Origin: Hydrogenophaga sp. RAC07
Lineage (GTDB): Bacteria; Pseudomonadota; Gammaproteobacteria; Burkholderiales; Burkholderiaceae_C
Direction of reading: 5' to 3'
DNA length: 64,000 nucleotides
Assembly (NCBI RefSeq): GCF_001713375.1
Contig: NZ_CP016449.1
Location: forward strand, 372,001-436,000
In this document: positions 32,938 through 41,712 of the stretch, piece by piece
Numbering within the stretch: position 1 is the stretch's first letter
How the letters are laid out: the number at the start of each line of letters is the position of its first letter
Notes under the pieces: model-generated
Database searches by the model: none
What the model was told of the DNA's origin: nothing
The model's input: the letters and a program-made list of their open reading frames with translations, nothing else
Program-made: the position numbers and the translations under genes

Positions 32938-34806
32938 ATGCGCCCAGACAACCCCTCCCAAGCCACCGTCGCCCTGCCCGCCACCCCGGGCGTCCCGGGC
33001 AACAAGCCCCAGCGTTCCGACTGGGCCACGCTCAAACGCCTGTTGCCCTATCTGTGGCAATACAAGGTGCGCGTGGTGCTGGCGCTGGCGTTCATGGTGG
33101 CGGCCAAGATGGCCAACGTGAGCGTGCCGCTGCTGCTGAAACAGCTGGTGGACGCCATGAGCATCAAGCCCGGCAGCGTGGAAGCCCTGCTGGTGGTGCC
33201 GCTGGGGCTGCTGCTGGCCTACGGCGGCCTGCGCCTGTGCACCAGCCTCTTCACCGAGCTGCGCGAACTGGTGTTTGCCAAGGCCACCGAGGGCGCCACG
33301 CGCAGCATCGCGCTGCAGGTGTTCGGCCACCTGCATGCGCTGAGCCTGCGTTTTCACCTGGAGCGACAGACCGGTGGCATGACGCGCGACATCGAGCGCG
33401 GCACGCGCGGCGTGCAGTCGCTCATCTCGTACTCGCTCTACAGCATCATCCCCACACTGATCGAGGTGACCATGGTGCTGGCGCTGCTGGGCACCCAGTT
33501 CGACATGGGCTACGTGTGGATCACGCTGGTGGCGCTGGTGCTGTACATCACGTTCACCGTGGTGGTGACCGAGTGGCGCACCAAGTTCCGCCGCGAGATG
33601 AACGAGCTGGAGTCCACCAGCCAGACGCGCGCCATCGACTCGCTGCTGAACTACGAGACGGTGAAGTACTTCAACAACGAAGCCTTCGAAGGCCGCCGCT
33701 ACGACGAAGCGCTGGAGAAGCTGCGCCGCGCCCGCATCAAGAGCCAGACCACGCTGTCCCTGCTCAACGCCGGACAACAGCTGGTGATTGCGGTGGCGCT
33801 GGTGCTCATGCTCTACCGCGCCACGCAAGGCGTGGTGAGCGGCGAGATGACGCTGGGCGACCTGGTGATGGTCAACGCCTTCATGATCCAGCTCTACATA
33901 CCGCTGGGATTCCTGGGCGTGCTCTACCGGGAGATCAAACAGAGCCTGACCGACCTGGACAAGATGTTCGTGCTGCTGGAGAAAGAGCGCGAGATTGCCG
34001 ACCAGCCCGGTGCCCAGGCTTTGGCGCTGGACGGCCCGCCGGCGGTGCGGTTCGAGAACGTGCGTTTCTCCTACGAGCCGGCGCGCGAGATCCTGCACGG
34101 CATCAGCTTCGAGATTCCGCCGGGCAAGACGGTGGCGGTGGTGGGGCCGTCGGGTTCGGGCAAGAGCACCTTGGCCAGGCTGCTGTACCGCTTCTACGAC
34201 GTGACCAATGCGGCTTCCGGTATCGAGCCGGGCCCGCATGGCTTTGGCCGCATCACCATCAACGGGCAGGACATCAAAGGTGTCACGCAATCCAGCGTGC
34301 GCCAGAGCATCGGCATCGTGCCGCAGGACACGGTGCTGTTCAACGACACCATCGAATACAACATCCTCTACGGCCGCCCCGAGGCCGGGCACGACGCCGC
34401 GGTGCAGGCCGCACAGGCCGCGCACATCCACAGCTTCATCGAGCGGCTGCCGCTGGGTTACCGCACCATGGTGGGCGAGCGCGGTCTCAAACTGTCGGGT
34501 GGTGAAAAGCAGCGCGTGGCGATCGCGCGCACCTTGCTGAAAAACCCACCGATCGTGATCTTCGACGAAGCAACCTCGGCGCTGGACTCGGCGAACGAGC
34601 GGGCGATTCAGGCGGAGCTGAAGACCGCCGCGCGCAACAAGACCACGCTGGTGATTGCGCACCGCTTGTCCACGGTTGTGGACGCACACGAGATCCTGGT
34701 GTTGGTGAACGGGGAGATCGTTGAGCGGGGAACGCATGCCGACCTCGTGTCGCGGGGTGGCGTCTATGCGGGGATGTGGGCTTTGCAGCAGAGCGGGGCG
34801 GACTGA
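32938..34806 (+). CDS. Atm1/ABCB7-type ABC transporter (permease-ATPase fusion)
   Basis: 622 residues: an N-terminal type IV ABC exporter domain with six membrane segments (about 45-330) and a nucleotide-binding domain from about 370. VKYFNNEAFEGRRYDEAL is the signature of the Atm1/HMT1/ABCB6-7 class. Walker [10 protein letters not shown], signature LSGGEKQRVAIARTLL, Walker B IVIFDEATSALDS and the H-loop IAHRLST are all intact. Homologues export glutathione-linked persulfides or metal conjugates and matter for Fe-S and heavy metal homeostasis. Start at 32938, avoiding overlap with the divergent thioesterase. Confidence 0.92.
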   Translation: MRPDNPSQATVALPATPGVPGNKPQRSDWATLKRLLPYLWQYKVRVVLALAFMVAAKMANVSVPLLLKQLVDAMSIKPGSVEALLVVPLGLLLAYGGLRLCTSLFTELRELVFAKATEGATRSIALQVFGHLHALSLRFHLERQTGGMTRDIERGTRGVQSLISYSLYSIIPTLIEVTMVLALLGTQFDMGYVWITLVALVLYITFTVVVTEWRTKFRREMNELESTSQTRAIDSLLNYETVKYFNNEAFEGRRYDEALEKLRRARIKSQTTLSLLNAGQQLVIAVALVLMLYRATQGVVSGEMTLGDLVMVNAFMIQLYIPLGFLGVLYREIKQSLTDLDKMFVLLEKEREIADQPGAQALALDGPPAVRFENVRFSYEPAREILHGISFEIPPGKTVAVVGPSGSGKSTLARLLYRFYDVTNAASGIEPGPHGFGRITINGQDIKGVTQSSVRQSIGIVPQDTVLFNDTIEYNILYGRPEAGHDAAVQAAQAAHIHSFIERLPLGYRTMVGERGLKLSGGEKQRVAIARTLLKNPPIVIFDEATSALDSANERAIQAELKTAARNKTTLVIAHRLSTVVDAHEILVLVNGEIVERGTHADLVSRGGVYAGMWALQQSGAD

Positions 34807-34833
34807 ATTCTTCGTCGGTTTGCTTTTTTCTGT

Positions 34834-34867
34834 CGTTGCGGGCCGGGCCGAGAACCGGCGCGCAACG
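34834..34867. other. Inverted repeat between convergent genes
   Basis: CGTTGCG with GCCGG on one side pairs with CCGGC and CGCAACG, separating the convergent ABC exporter and fatty acyl-CoA reductase genes. There is no T run on either strand directly after it, so termination is possible but not shown. Confidence 0.45.
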
Positions 34868-34904
34868 ACATCAAACCCATCACTTCAAAAGTCAACGGAA
34901 GAGT

Positions 34905-36890
34905 TCAGAAGTGAATCCCCCGCATCATCTGCTGCATGGCCACCGCCTCAGCCGACAACTGCGACTTCCCTCCCTTGTCCCCCTTCGCCGCCGACGAATC
35001 CGGGAACATGCGAAAGCTCGTGTTCATCACGATCTGCGCCACCCGCGGCACCATGGCGTGCATCACCTGGCCGGTGATGCCCAGGCGCGTCGCGATCCGA
35101 ACCGGCTTGAAGATGCAGGCCTGCGCGATCATGTCGGCCGCTTCCTCGGGTGAGAGCGTCGGCACGTTCTTGTAGATCTGGGTCGGCGCGATCATGGGCG
35201 TGCGAACCAGCGGCATGTTGATGGTGGTGAAGCTGATGCCCTGGTCGGCGAACTCGCTGGAAGCGCAGCGCGTCCACGCGTCCAGCGCAGCCTTGCTGGC
35301 CACGTAGGCGGAGAAGCGCGGTGCGTTGGTCAGCACGCCGATGGAGCTGATGTTGACCACATGGCCCTTGCGTTTGGCCACCATGCCGGGCAGCAGGCCC
35401 ATGGTCACGCGCAGGCAACCGAAGTAGTTGAGCTGCATGGTGCGCTCGAAGTCGTGGAAGCGGTCGTAGCTGCCTTCGATGGCGCGGCGGATCGAGCGGC
35501 CGGCGTTGTTGATGAGGAAGTCCACGCCACCGTGGTTGGCCACCAGCAGCTGCACGAAGCGGTCGGCGTCCGCCATGTCGGCGATGTCGGCCGGGTAGGC
35601 GATGAACCCGTACCCCTTGTCTTTCGCCTCCTTGCAGGCTTCATCAAGCTTGTCCTGGTCGCGCCCGCAGATGATCGTCACCGCACCTGCCTCGGCGAAC
35701 TTGTGCGCCGCGGCCAGACCAATGCCCGAGCTGCCGCCGGTGACCAGCACCACCTTGCCCGCCACGGTGCCCTTGAGGCTGCGGTCGATGTGCAGATCGG
35801 GGTCGAGGTGGCGTTCCCAGTAGTCCCACAGGCGCCAGGCGTAGTCCTTGAAGTTGGGGCACGCAATGCCGCTGCCCTTGAGCGCGGCCAGCGTCTCGCG
35901 GCAGTCGAAGCGCGTCGGGTAGTTGACGAAGGTCATCATCTCCTCGGGCAGCCCGAGGTCCTGCATGATGGCCTTGTAGACGCGGCGCACCGGTGCCAGC
36001 GCCATCAATCCCTTCTTCACGCTCTTGGGAATGAAGCCCATCAGCGCGGCGTTGATGAACAGGTTCATCTTGGGCGCATGGGCCGCCTTGCTCAGGATGT
36101 CGAGCACGTCGCCGACGCGGTAGCCCATGGGGTCCACCAGGTGGAAGCACGCGCCACTGCTGCGTTTGAGGTGGCTGATGTGGTCGAGCGCGTCCACCAC
36201 GAAGTCCACCGGCACGATGTTGATGCGGCCGCCTTCCAGGCCGACGCTGGGCATCCACGGCGGCAGGATCTGGCGCAGGCGCTGGATGAGCTTGAAGAAG
36301 TAGTAGGGCCCGTCGATCTTGTCCATCTCGCCGGTCTGGCTGTCGCCCACCACGGCGGCGGGGCGGTACACGCTCCACGGCACCTTGCATTCCTGGCGCA
36401 CGATCTTTTCGCTCTCGTGCTTGGTCATGAAGTAAGGGTGGTCAAGGCCTTCGGCCTCGTCGAACATGTCTTCGCGGAACACGCCTTCGTAGAGACCGGC
36501 CGCAGCGATGGAGGACACATGGTGGAAGTGGCCGGCGCCGATCGCCTTGGCGAACTCCACCGTGTTGCGCGTGCCGTCCACGTTGACCGCGATCTGGCTC
36601 TCGGCATCGGCCTCCAGGTCGTACACCGCAGCCAGGTGGTAGAAGTGGTCGATCTGGCCCTTGAGCGCTTTGGTCTCGTCGGCCGAGACCCCCAGCTTCT
36701 TCGATGTGAGGTCGCCAAACACCGGCACTGCACGCGCCGCACCCACGCCCCAGTACTCGCGCAGCCCCGCCACCTTGCCTTCGCTTTCCTGGCGGATGAG
36801 GAAGTGCACCACCGCACCTTTGCGCTGGAGCAGCTTGCCCACCAGGCGCTTGCCGATGAAGCCGGTGGCACCGGTGACGAAGTAATGCAT
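34905..36890 (-). CDS. Two-domain alcohol-forming fatty acyl-CoA reductase, Marinobacter type
   Basis: 661 residues, the same length as the Marinobacter fatty acyl-CoA reductase (Maqu_2507 type), whose sequence it follows closely as recalled. N-terminal half: extended SDR with TGATGFIG (6-13), FHLAAVYD-like YHLAAVYD, HHVSSIAAAGLYEGVFREDMF and Y-x-x-x-K in YFMTK. C-terminal half: classical SDR with TGGSSGIG near 385, NNAGRSIRRAIE, HVVNISSIGVLTNAPRFSAYVASK and NMPLVRTPMIAPT. It would reduce fatty acyl-CoA through aldehyde to alcohol with NADPH, for wax esters or related lipids. Start at 36890 removes an unrelated 28-residue extension. Confidence 0.88.
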   Translation of the reverse strand: MHYFVTGATGFIGKRLVGKLLQRKGAVVHFLIRQESEGKVAGLREYWGVGAARAVPVFGDLTSKKLGVSADETKALKGQIDHFYHLAAVYDLEADAESQIAVNVDGTRNTVEFAKAIGAGHFHHVSSIAAAGLYEGVFREDMFDEAEGLDHPYFMTKHESEKIVRQECKVPWSVYRPAAVVGDSQTGEMDKIDGPYYFFKLIQRLRQILPPWMPSVGLEGGRINIVPVDFVVDALDHISHLKRSSGACFHLVDPMGYRVGDVLDILSKAAHAPKMNLFINAALMGFIPKSVKKGLMALAPVRRVYKAIMQDLGLPEEMMTFVNYPTRFDCRETLAALKGSGIACPNFKDYAWRLWDYWERHLDPDLHIDRSLKGTVAGKVVLVTGGSSGIGLAAAHKFAEAGAVTIICGRDQDKLDEACKEAKDKGYGFIAYPADIADMADADRFVQLLVANHGGVDFLINNAGRSIRRAIEGSYDRFHDFERTMQLNYFGCLRVTMGLLPGMVAKRKGHVVNISSIGVLTNAPRFSAYVASKAALDAWTRCASSEFADQGISFTTINMPLVRTPMIAPTQIYKNVPTLSPEEAADMIAQACIFKPVRIATRLGITGQVMHAMVPRVAQIVMNTSFRMFPDSSAAKGDKGGKSQLSAEAVAMQQMMRGIHF

Positions 36891-37097
36891 GAAGGTCTCC
36901 TGGAACAGTTGGTGTGTGAGCGAGGCGAAACGCCTGCCATTCTTGTCCACGAAACTGCCCCGCCCATTCCGCAAAAACCCGCGTACGCCGCACCGGCATT
37001 AGTCTTGCGCCCCTACACAGCGCGCAGGGCCAGCACGTACAGTGGTTGCACTCGGGCCCCTGGCCTGTCCATCCATTTCAATCCACAGGAGCACACC

Positions 37098-37652
37098 ATG
37101 GTCAAGAAGATCCAGAAAAACGGCAGCGACAAGAAGGCGTCCGCCCAGGCGTTCAACTCCCCGCTGTCCGGTGCCATCAAGGACTCGGCCCAGCAGATCT
37201 GGCTGGCCGGCCTCGGCGCTTTTGCCAAAGCACAGGAAGAGGGCGGCAAGGCCTTCGAGTCCCTGGTCAAGGAAGGTCTGTCGATCCAGCGCAAGACCCA
37301 GGCGGTGGCCGAAGAGCGCATTTCGGAAGCCACCAACAAGGTCAGCAGCATGGCGACCGACATTTCCTCCAAGGCGTCGGGCCAGTGGGACAAGCTCGAG
37401 TCGATCTTTGAAGAGCGCGTGGCCAAGGCCCTGAACAAGCTGGGTGTGCCCTCGGCCCGCGACGTGGATGCGCTGATCAAGCGCATCGACGCACTCAACC
37501 AGCACGTGCAGCAACTCGCCGGCAAGGCCCCGGCCAAGACCGCAGTGCGCAAGGCCACCCCCGCGAAAAAGGCGGCTGCCAAGCCTGTCGCGAAGAAGGC
37601 TGCTGCAAAACCCGCCGCCCGCAAAACCACCCGCAAGGCCGCCACGGCGTGA
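37098..37652 (+). CDS. Phasin (PhaF/PhaI-type polyhydroxyalkanoate granule-associated protein)
   Basis: 184 residues. Residues 1-145 form the amphipathic phasin helix region (IWLAGLGAFAKAQEEGGKAFESLVKEG); the C-terminus is a Lys/Ala/Pro-rich tail of AAKP-type repeats similar to histone H1, as in PhaF, which binds DNA and helps divide granules between daughter cells. AGGAG ribosome site six bases before the ATG. Divergent from the fatty acyl-CoA reductase and followed by a strong terminator. Suggests the organism stores PHA. Confidence 0.88.
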   Translation: MVKKIQKNGSDKKASAQAFNSPLSGAIKDSAQQIWLAGLGAFAKAQEEGGKAFESLVKEGLSIQRKTQAVAEERISEATNKVSSMATDISSKASGQWDKLESIFEERVAKALNKLGVPSARDVDALIKRIDALNQHVQQLAGKAPAKTAVRKATPAKKAAAKPVAKKAAAKPAARKTTRKAATA

Positions 37653-37680
37653 GGGCTGTGAGGCCTGACGGCATCACTTC

Positions 37681-37707
37681 AAAAAGGGGCGTTCGCGCCC
37701 CTTTTTT
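37681..37707 (+). terminator. Rho-independent terminator after the phasin gene
   Basis: A5-GGGGCG-TTCG-CGCCCC-T6: a six-base GC stem closed by the stable UUCG loop, followed by six T. Confidence 0.93.
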
Positions 37708-37757
37708 GCGTCTGTGCGCCATGCTGCAACGCAGCACTTTCGGCAGCACCCGCGGTC

Positions 37758-37763
37758 TACACT
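37758..37763 (+). promoter_or_regulatory. -10-like TACACT close to the patatin start
   Basis: TACACT ends seven bases before the ATG at 37771, consistent with a transcript that starts at or next to the start codon. Confidence 0.4.
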
Positions 37764-37770
37764 CAAACGC

Positions 37771-39039
37771 ATGACGACTCCGCGCGCAGCCCATCCCGTG
37801 CCATCTTCCTTGCCTGCTTCAAGGCCAGCGAAAAGCCGTTCGGGCAAGGCAACGGGTCCCCGTATCGCACTGGCACTGGCCGGTGGTGGACCGCTCGGTG
37901 CGATCTACGAAATCGGTGCGCTCTGCGCACTGGCCGACAGCCTGAATGGCCTCGACCTCAACCGCTGCGATCACTACGTCGGTGTGTCCGCGGGTGGCTT
38001 CATTGCCGCCGGTCTGGCCAACGGCATCACGCCCCGTGAACTCTGCGAGGCTTTCATTGAAGACCGCAGTGGTCGGGACAACTTCGATCCGGCGTGGCTG
38101 CTCAAACCCGCCTGGGGCGAACTGGCCAGTCGGCTGCAACGTGTGCCCGGCCTCCTGGGCAGCGCGCTGTGGGCCTGGGGCGTGCAGGGCAAGACCTTCA
38201 CCAACGCCTTCGAGCGTCTGGGTGCGGCCCTGCCCACGGGCGTGCTGGACAACGAGGGCATCCACCACCAGATCGAGCGGCTCTTCAGCCGGCCCGGACG
38301 CACCAACGACTTTCGCCAGCTGCGCGCCCGCCTGACGCTGGTGGCCACGCAGCTCGACACCGGCGAGGCCGCACCGTTCGGCAAGGCCGGGTGGGACCAT
38401 GTGCCCATCTCGCGCGCGATCCAGGCCAGCGCGGCCTTGCCGGGGCTGTTTCCACCGGTGGAGATCGATGGTGAGCACTACGTGGATGGCGCGCTCAAGA
38501 AGACCTTGCACGCCACCGTGGCGCTCGACGAGGGCGTCGGCCTGTTGTTGTGCCTGAACCCGCTGGTGCCGTTCCGGGCGCACGCGGTGGGTGAACACGC
38601 CGATCACATCCCTGCACTGGTCGACGGTGGTTTCCCGGCGGTGATGAGCCAGACCTTCCGCTCCATGATCCATTCCAGGCTGGAGCTGGGCATGAAGAAC
38701 TACGAGCGTCTCTACCCGGGCAGCGACATCGTGCTGATCGAGCCCGACCAACGCGACGCCAAGCTGTTCACGGCGAACACCTTCAGCTACCGCCAGCGGC
38801 GCGAGCTCGCCGAACATGCGTTCCAGCAGACGCGCAAGATGCTGCGCGAGCGCCAGCCCGAGCTCGCGCCCAAGCTGGCGCGCCACGGCGTGACGCTGAA
38901 CCTGGCTTCGCTGCGCAGCCCCGACCTGCGCCTGGTGAACGAGCCGTCGGTGCCCGCTCAAACCGCGTTGGGTCGCCAGCTGCACGCCACCCTGGACGAC
39001 CTGCAGCGCCACCTCGGCACACCGGCCCTGGGCCGCTGA
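37771..39039 (+). CDS. Patatin-like phospholipase family protein
   Basis: 422 residues. The patatin fold has its oxyanion-hole AGGGPLGAIYEIGAL, nucleophile Ser73 in GVSAG, and the dyad Asp239 in VDGALK. The first 35 residues are a basic, low-complexity leader. Cytoplasmic; hydrolyses ester bonds in phospholipids or storage lipids. In some PHA producers patatin-like proteins lie near granule genes and this one follows the phasin, but a role in granule turnover is only inference. A TetR gene starts 6 bp after its stop. Confidence 0.9.
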   Translation: MTTPRAAHPVPSSLPASRPAKSRSGKATGPRIALALAGGGPLGAIYEIGALCALADSLNGLDLNRCDHYVGVSAGGFIAAGLANGITPRELCEAFIEDRSGRDNFDPAWLLKPAWGELASRLQRVPGLLGSALWAWGVQGKTFTNAFERLGAALPTGVLDNEGIHHQIERLFSRPGRTNDFRQLRARLTLVATQLDTGEAAPFGKAGWDHVPISRAIQASAALPGLFPPVEIDGEHYVDGALKKTLHATVALDEGVGLLLCLNPLVPFRAHAVGEHADHIPALVDGGFPAVMSQTFRSMIHSRLELGMKNYERLYPGSDIVLIEPDQRDAKLFTANTFSYRQRRELAEHAFQQTRKMLRERQPELAPKLARHGVTLNLASLRSPDLRLVNEPSVPAQTALGRQLHATLDDLQRHLGTPALGR

Positions 39040-39044
39040 GCGCC

Positions 39045-39704
39045 ATGGCGAAAAAAGCCCCGCGCCGCACCGCCGAGCGCATCCTTGAGGTCACGCTCGA
39101 GCTGTTCAACCGTTTCGGCGAGCCCAACGTGTCCACGACACTGATCTCGGCCGAGCTGGGCATCAGCCCGGGCAACCTGTACTACCACTACCCGGCCAAG
39201 GACGAGCTGATCAACTCGCTGTTCGAGCGTTATGAAAAGGCGCTGGGGGAGTTGCTGGGTGCCAGCGAAGGTGTGCGCAATGTGGAAGACGCCTGGTTCT
39301 TCCTGCACTCGCTGTTCGAGATCATCTGGGAATACCGGTTTCTCTACCGCGACCTCAACGACCTGCTCTCGAAGAACCGCATGCTGGAAACCCATTTCCA
39401 GACCGTGCTGAAAGACAAGACGCGCGCCATCCGCAACCTGCTCGCTGCCCTCAGCAGCCACAGTGCGGTGACGATGGACGCGCGCGAAATGGAGCCCACC
39501 GCCGACAGCATGGTGGTGGTGCTCACCTACTGGCTGAGCTTCGAGTACGTGCGCGATCCGCGCCACGCGCTGGAGCCCGACAACGCCCAACAGGCCCTGA
39601 TGCGTGGCGCCTACCATGTGCTCAACCTGCTGGCGCCCTACCTGGAGAGCTCGCAGCGGCAGCACCTGATCCATCTCACAGCGGCCTACAGCCCCAGCGC
39701 CTGA
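39045..39704 (+). CDS. TetR-family transcriptional regulator
   Basis: 219 residues. Helix-turn-helix: AERILEVTLELFNRFGEPNVS then LISAELGISPGNLYYHYPAKDELI, with the GNLYYHY signature of the YsiA/FadR-like TetR subgroup active in lipid metabolism. The C-terminal part belongs to the domain found in acyl-CoA-responsive regulators. Six base pairs after the patatin stop, probably cotranscribed with it and with the gene at 39722. Confidence 0.88.
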   Translation: MAKKAPRRTAERILEVTLELFNRFGEPNVSTTLISAELGISPGNLYYHYPAKDELINSLFERYEKALGELLGASEGVRNVEDAWFFLHSLFEIIWEYRFLYRDLNDLLSKNRMLETHFQTVLKDKTRAIRNLLAALSSHSAVTMDAREMEPTADSMVVVLTYWLSFEYVRDPRHALEPDNAQQALMRGAYHVLNLLAPYLESSQRQHLIHLTAAYSPSA

Positions 39705-39721
39705 CGCAAGAGGAGACAACG

Positions 39722-40495
39722 ATGGACAACTGGACACCTTTCCCCTGGACCGTGAACCCCCGGTTCGACGCCACCCACCTGCAGCGCCAGTGGAGCCGTC
39801 TGCACATGGGCGATGCCGAGCCCTGGCCCGAGCGCGCCGATGTGCAGGCGGTCTGGGTGCTGTTTCACAACGGCGAGTTTCAACGCGCCACTCTCGAGGG
39901 CCTGGCCCTGGGTGACGCCGGCATGAACGTGGCCAACAAGGCCACCTGCATCTACGCCAACTACCTGGAGCCGCGTGAACACGCCCGCCAGCAACTGCTG
40001 CTGGAGGCGGCCGGCCGCGCCGAAGCGCTGCAAAAGCGCGAGCCGACCAACGCCGGTGCGTGGTACTGGCAAGCCTACGCACTGGCGCGCTACAGCCAGT
40101 GCATCAGCGTGGCGAAAGCCCTCACGCAGGGCCTGGGCGTGAAGATCCGGCAGGCGCTGGAAACCACCATCGCGCTGGCACCGCGCCATGCCGATGCCCA
40201 CTTGGCGCTGGCTGGGTACCACGCCGAGGTGATCGACAAGGTGGGCGCGCTGGTGGGCGGCATGACGCACGGCGCCAGCAAGGACGCCGGGCTGGCGCTG
40301 TACCAGAAGGCGCTGGCGCTCAACCCCGACTCGGCCGTCACCATGTCCGAGTACGCCAACGGCCTGATCATGCTGGACGGCCACAAACGCATGGACGAAG
40401 CGCGCCACCTGCAGGACCGCGCCGCCGCGGTGCAGCCGCTCGATGCGATGGAGCAGCTGTACGTTGCCTCCGTACGGTTGGTGCTGGAAGGTTAG
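39722..40495 (+). CDS. Tetratricopeptide-like protein of unknown function
   Basis: 257 residues, all-helical, no signal peptide. Two to three TPR-like units can be seen: DAHLALAGYHAEVIDKVGAL, GLALYQKALALNPDSAVTMSE and EARHLQDRAAAVQPLDAME. An AAGAGGAGACAACG ribosome site precedes the ATG. It follows the TetR gene by 17 bp. Possibly an adaptor or folding factor; nothing more can be said from sequence. Confidence 0.75.
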   Translation: MDNWTPFPWTVNPRFDATHLQRQWSRLHMGDAEPWPERADVQAVWVLFHNGEFQRATLEGLALGDAGMNVANKATCIYANYLEPREHARQQLLLEAAGRAEALQKREPTNAGAWYWQAYALARYSQCISVAKALTQGLGVKIRQALETTIALAPRHADAHLALAGYHAEVIDKVGALVGGMTHGASKDAGLALYQKALALNPDSAVTMSEYANGLIMLDGHKRMDEARHLQDRAAAVQPLDAMEQLYVASVRLVLEG

Positions 40496-40503
40496 GGCAG
40501 CGC

Positions 40504-40509
40504 CATAAT
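40504..40509 (+). promoter_or_regulatory. -10-like CATAAT close to the LysR start
   Basis: CATAAT ends eight bases before the ATG at 40518; the expected transcription start would coincide with the start codon. Confidence 0.45.
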
Positions 40510-40517
40510 CGCGCCCC

Positions 40518-41435
40518 ATGGAAACCAAGTGGCTCGAAGATTTCGTCAGTCTGGCTGAAACCCGGAGCTTCAGCCGCTCCGCGCAGTTGCGCCATGTGAC
40601 GCAGCCGGCCTTTTCGCGGCGCATCCAGTCGCTGGAAGCCTGGGCCGGTACCGATCTGGTAGACCGGTCTTCGTACCCCACACGGCTCACGCCCGCCGGG
40701 CAGACCCTGTACGACCAGGCGCTCGAGATGCTGCACGCCCTGCAAAGCACGCGCGCCATGCTCAGAGCCCACACGGCCGCTGCGCAGGACGTGATCGAGT
40801 TCGCCGTGCCGCACACGCTGGCCTTCACGTTTTTCCCCTCCTGGCTCTCGGGGCTGCGAGACACCTGCGGACCGATCAAGAGCCGCCTGATCGCGCTGAA
40901 CGTGCACGATGCCGTGCTGCGGCTGGTCGAAGGCAGCTGCGACCTGCTGATCGCCTACCACCACGAGTCGCAGCCGATCCAGCTCGACGCCAACCGCTAC
41001 GAAATGCTGCCGTTGGGCCGCGAGTTGCTGGCTCCGTATGTGAAACCCTCCGCCACCGGTGCACCTTCTTTCCTGCTGCCCGGTCTTGCCGGCCAACCGC
41101 AGCCCTACCTGGCCTATGCGCCCGGCGCTTACCTGGGCCGAGCGGTCGACCAGATGCTCAAACAAAGCAGCGTCCCGGTGCACCTGGACCGCATCTACGA
41201 GACCGACATGGCTGAAGGGCTCAAGGCGATGGCGCTGGAGGGGCACGGGATTGCGTTCCTGCCCGCCAGTGCCGTGCGCAACGAGGTGGCCGCCCGCAAA
41301 CTGGTGTCGGCCGGCGGTGCGCTGGAGACGTCGCTGGACATCCGCATCTACCGCGAGCGACTCGCTGCGCGAAAAGGCAAAGGGCCGGTCGAAAAATTCT
41401 GGAACGACCTTCAACATCGGCTGGGCGCCGTTTGA
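40518..41435 (+). CDS. LysR-family transcriptional regulator
   Basis: 305 residues. N-terminal winged helix-turn-helix with WLEDFVSLAETRSFSRSA and VTQPAFSRRIQSLEAWAG; the C-terminal substrate-binding domain follows from about residue 90. HTLAFTFFPSWL and EGHGIAFLPASAV are typical of LysR regulators near amino acid transport or hypochlorite-response genes. It is upstream of and codirectional with gltIJKL (277 bp away), so might control that importer. The promoter-like CATAAT lies just before the start codon. Confidence 0.9.
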   Translation: METKWLEDFVSLAETRSFSRSAQLRHVTQPAFSRRIQSLEAWAGTDLVDRSSYPTRLTPAGQTLYDQALEMLHALQSTRAMLRAHTAAAQDVIEFAVPHTLAFTFFPSWLSGLRDTCGPIKSRLIALNVHDAVLRLVEGSCDLLIAYHHESQPIQLDANRYEMLPLGRELLAPYVKPSATGAPSFLLPGLAGQPQPYLAYAPGAYLGRAVDQMLKQSSVPVHLDRIYETDMAEGLKAMALEGHGIAFLPASAVRNEVAARKLVSAGGALETSLDIRIYRERLAARKGKGPVEKFWNDLQHRLGAV

Positions 41436-41712
41436 GGCCTGCGCGTTCGAAGCTTTAACGCGGAAAGCCGGGCGCGGCCATTGGGGTAAATTCGGACATG
41501 AACGCTTTGCATGACCGGCGCTGCAAACAGCATTGGCGTTCACAACCGGCGCTGGCTACATTGGCGGGCTGTCCGTTTCTCACGTGGGGTTTCCCGGGTG
41601 GTACGGAGGTTGCATGCAGAGCATCATTCGGGGGTCCCTGTTTTCTGGACGGGCCTCACATCCCGATGAAAACCGTCGACCTTTCGTTTTTTTCACAAGC
41701 AAGGAGATAGAT

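Noticed and set aside
34834..34867. Terminator between the ABC exporter and the fatty acyl-CoA reductase
   Set aside because: The inverted repeat lacks a T run on either strand, so it is listed only as an inverted repeat.
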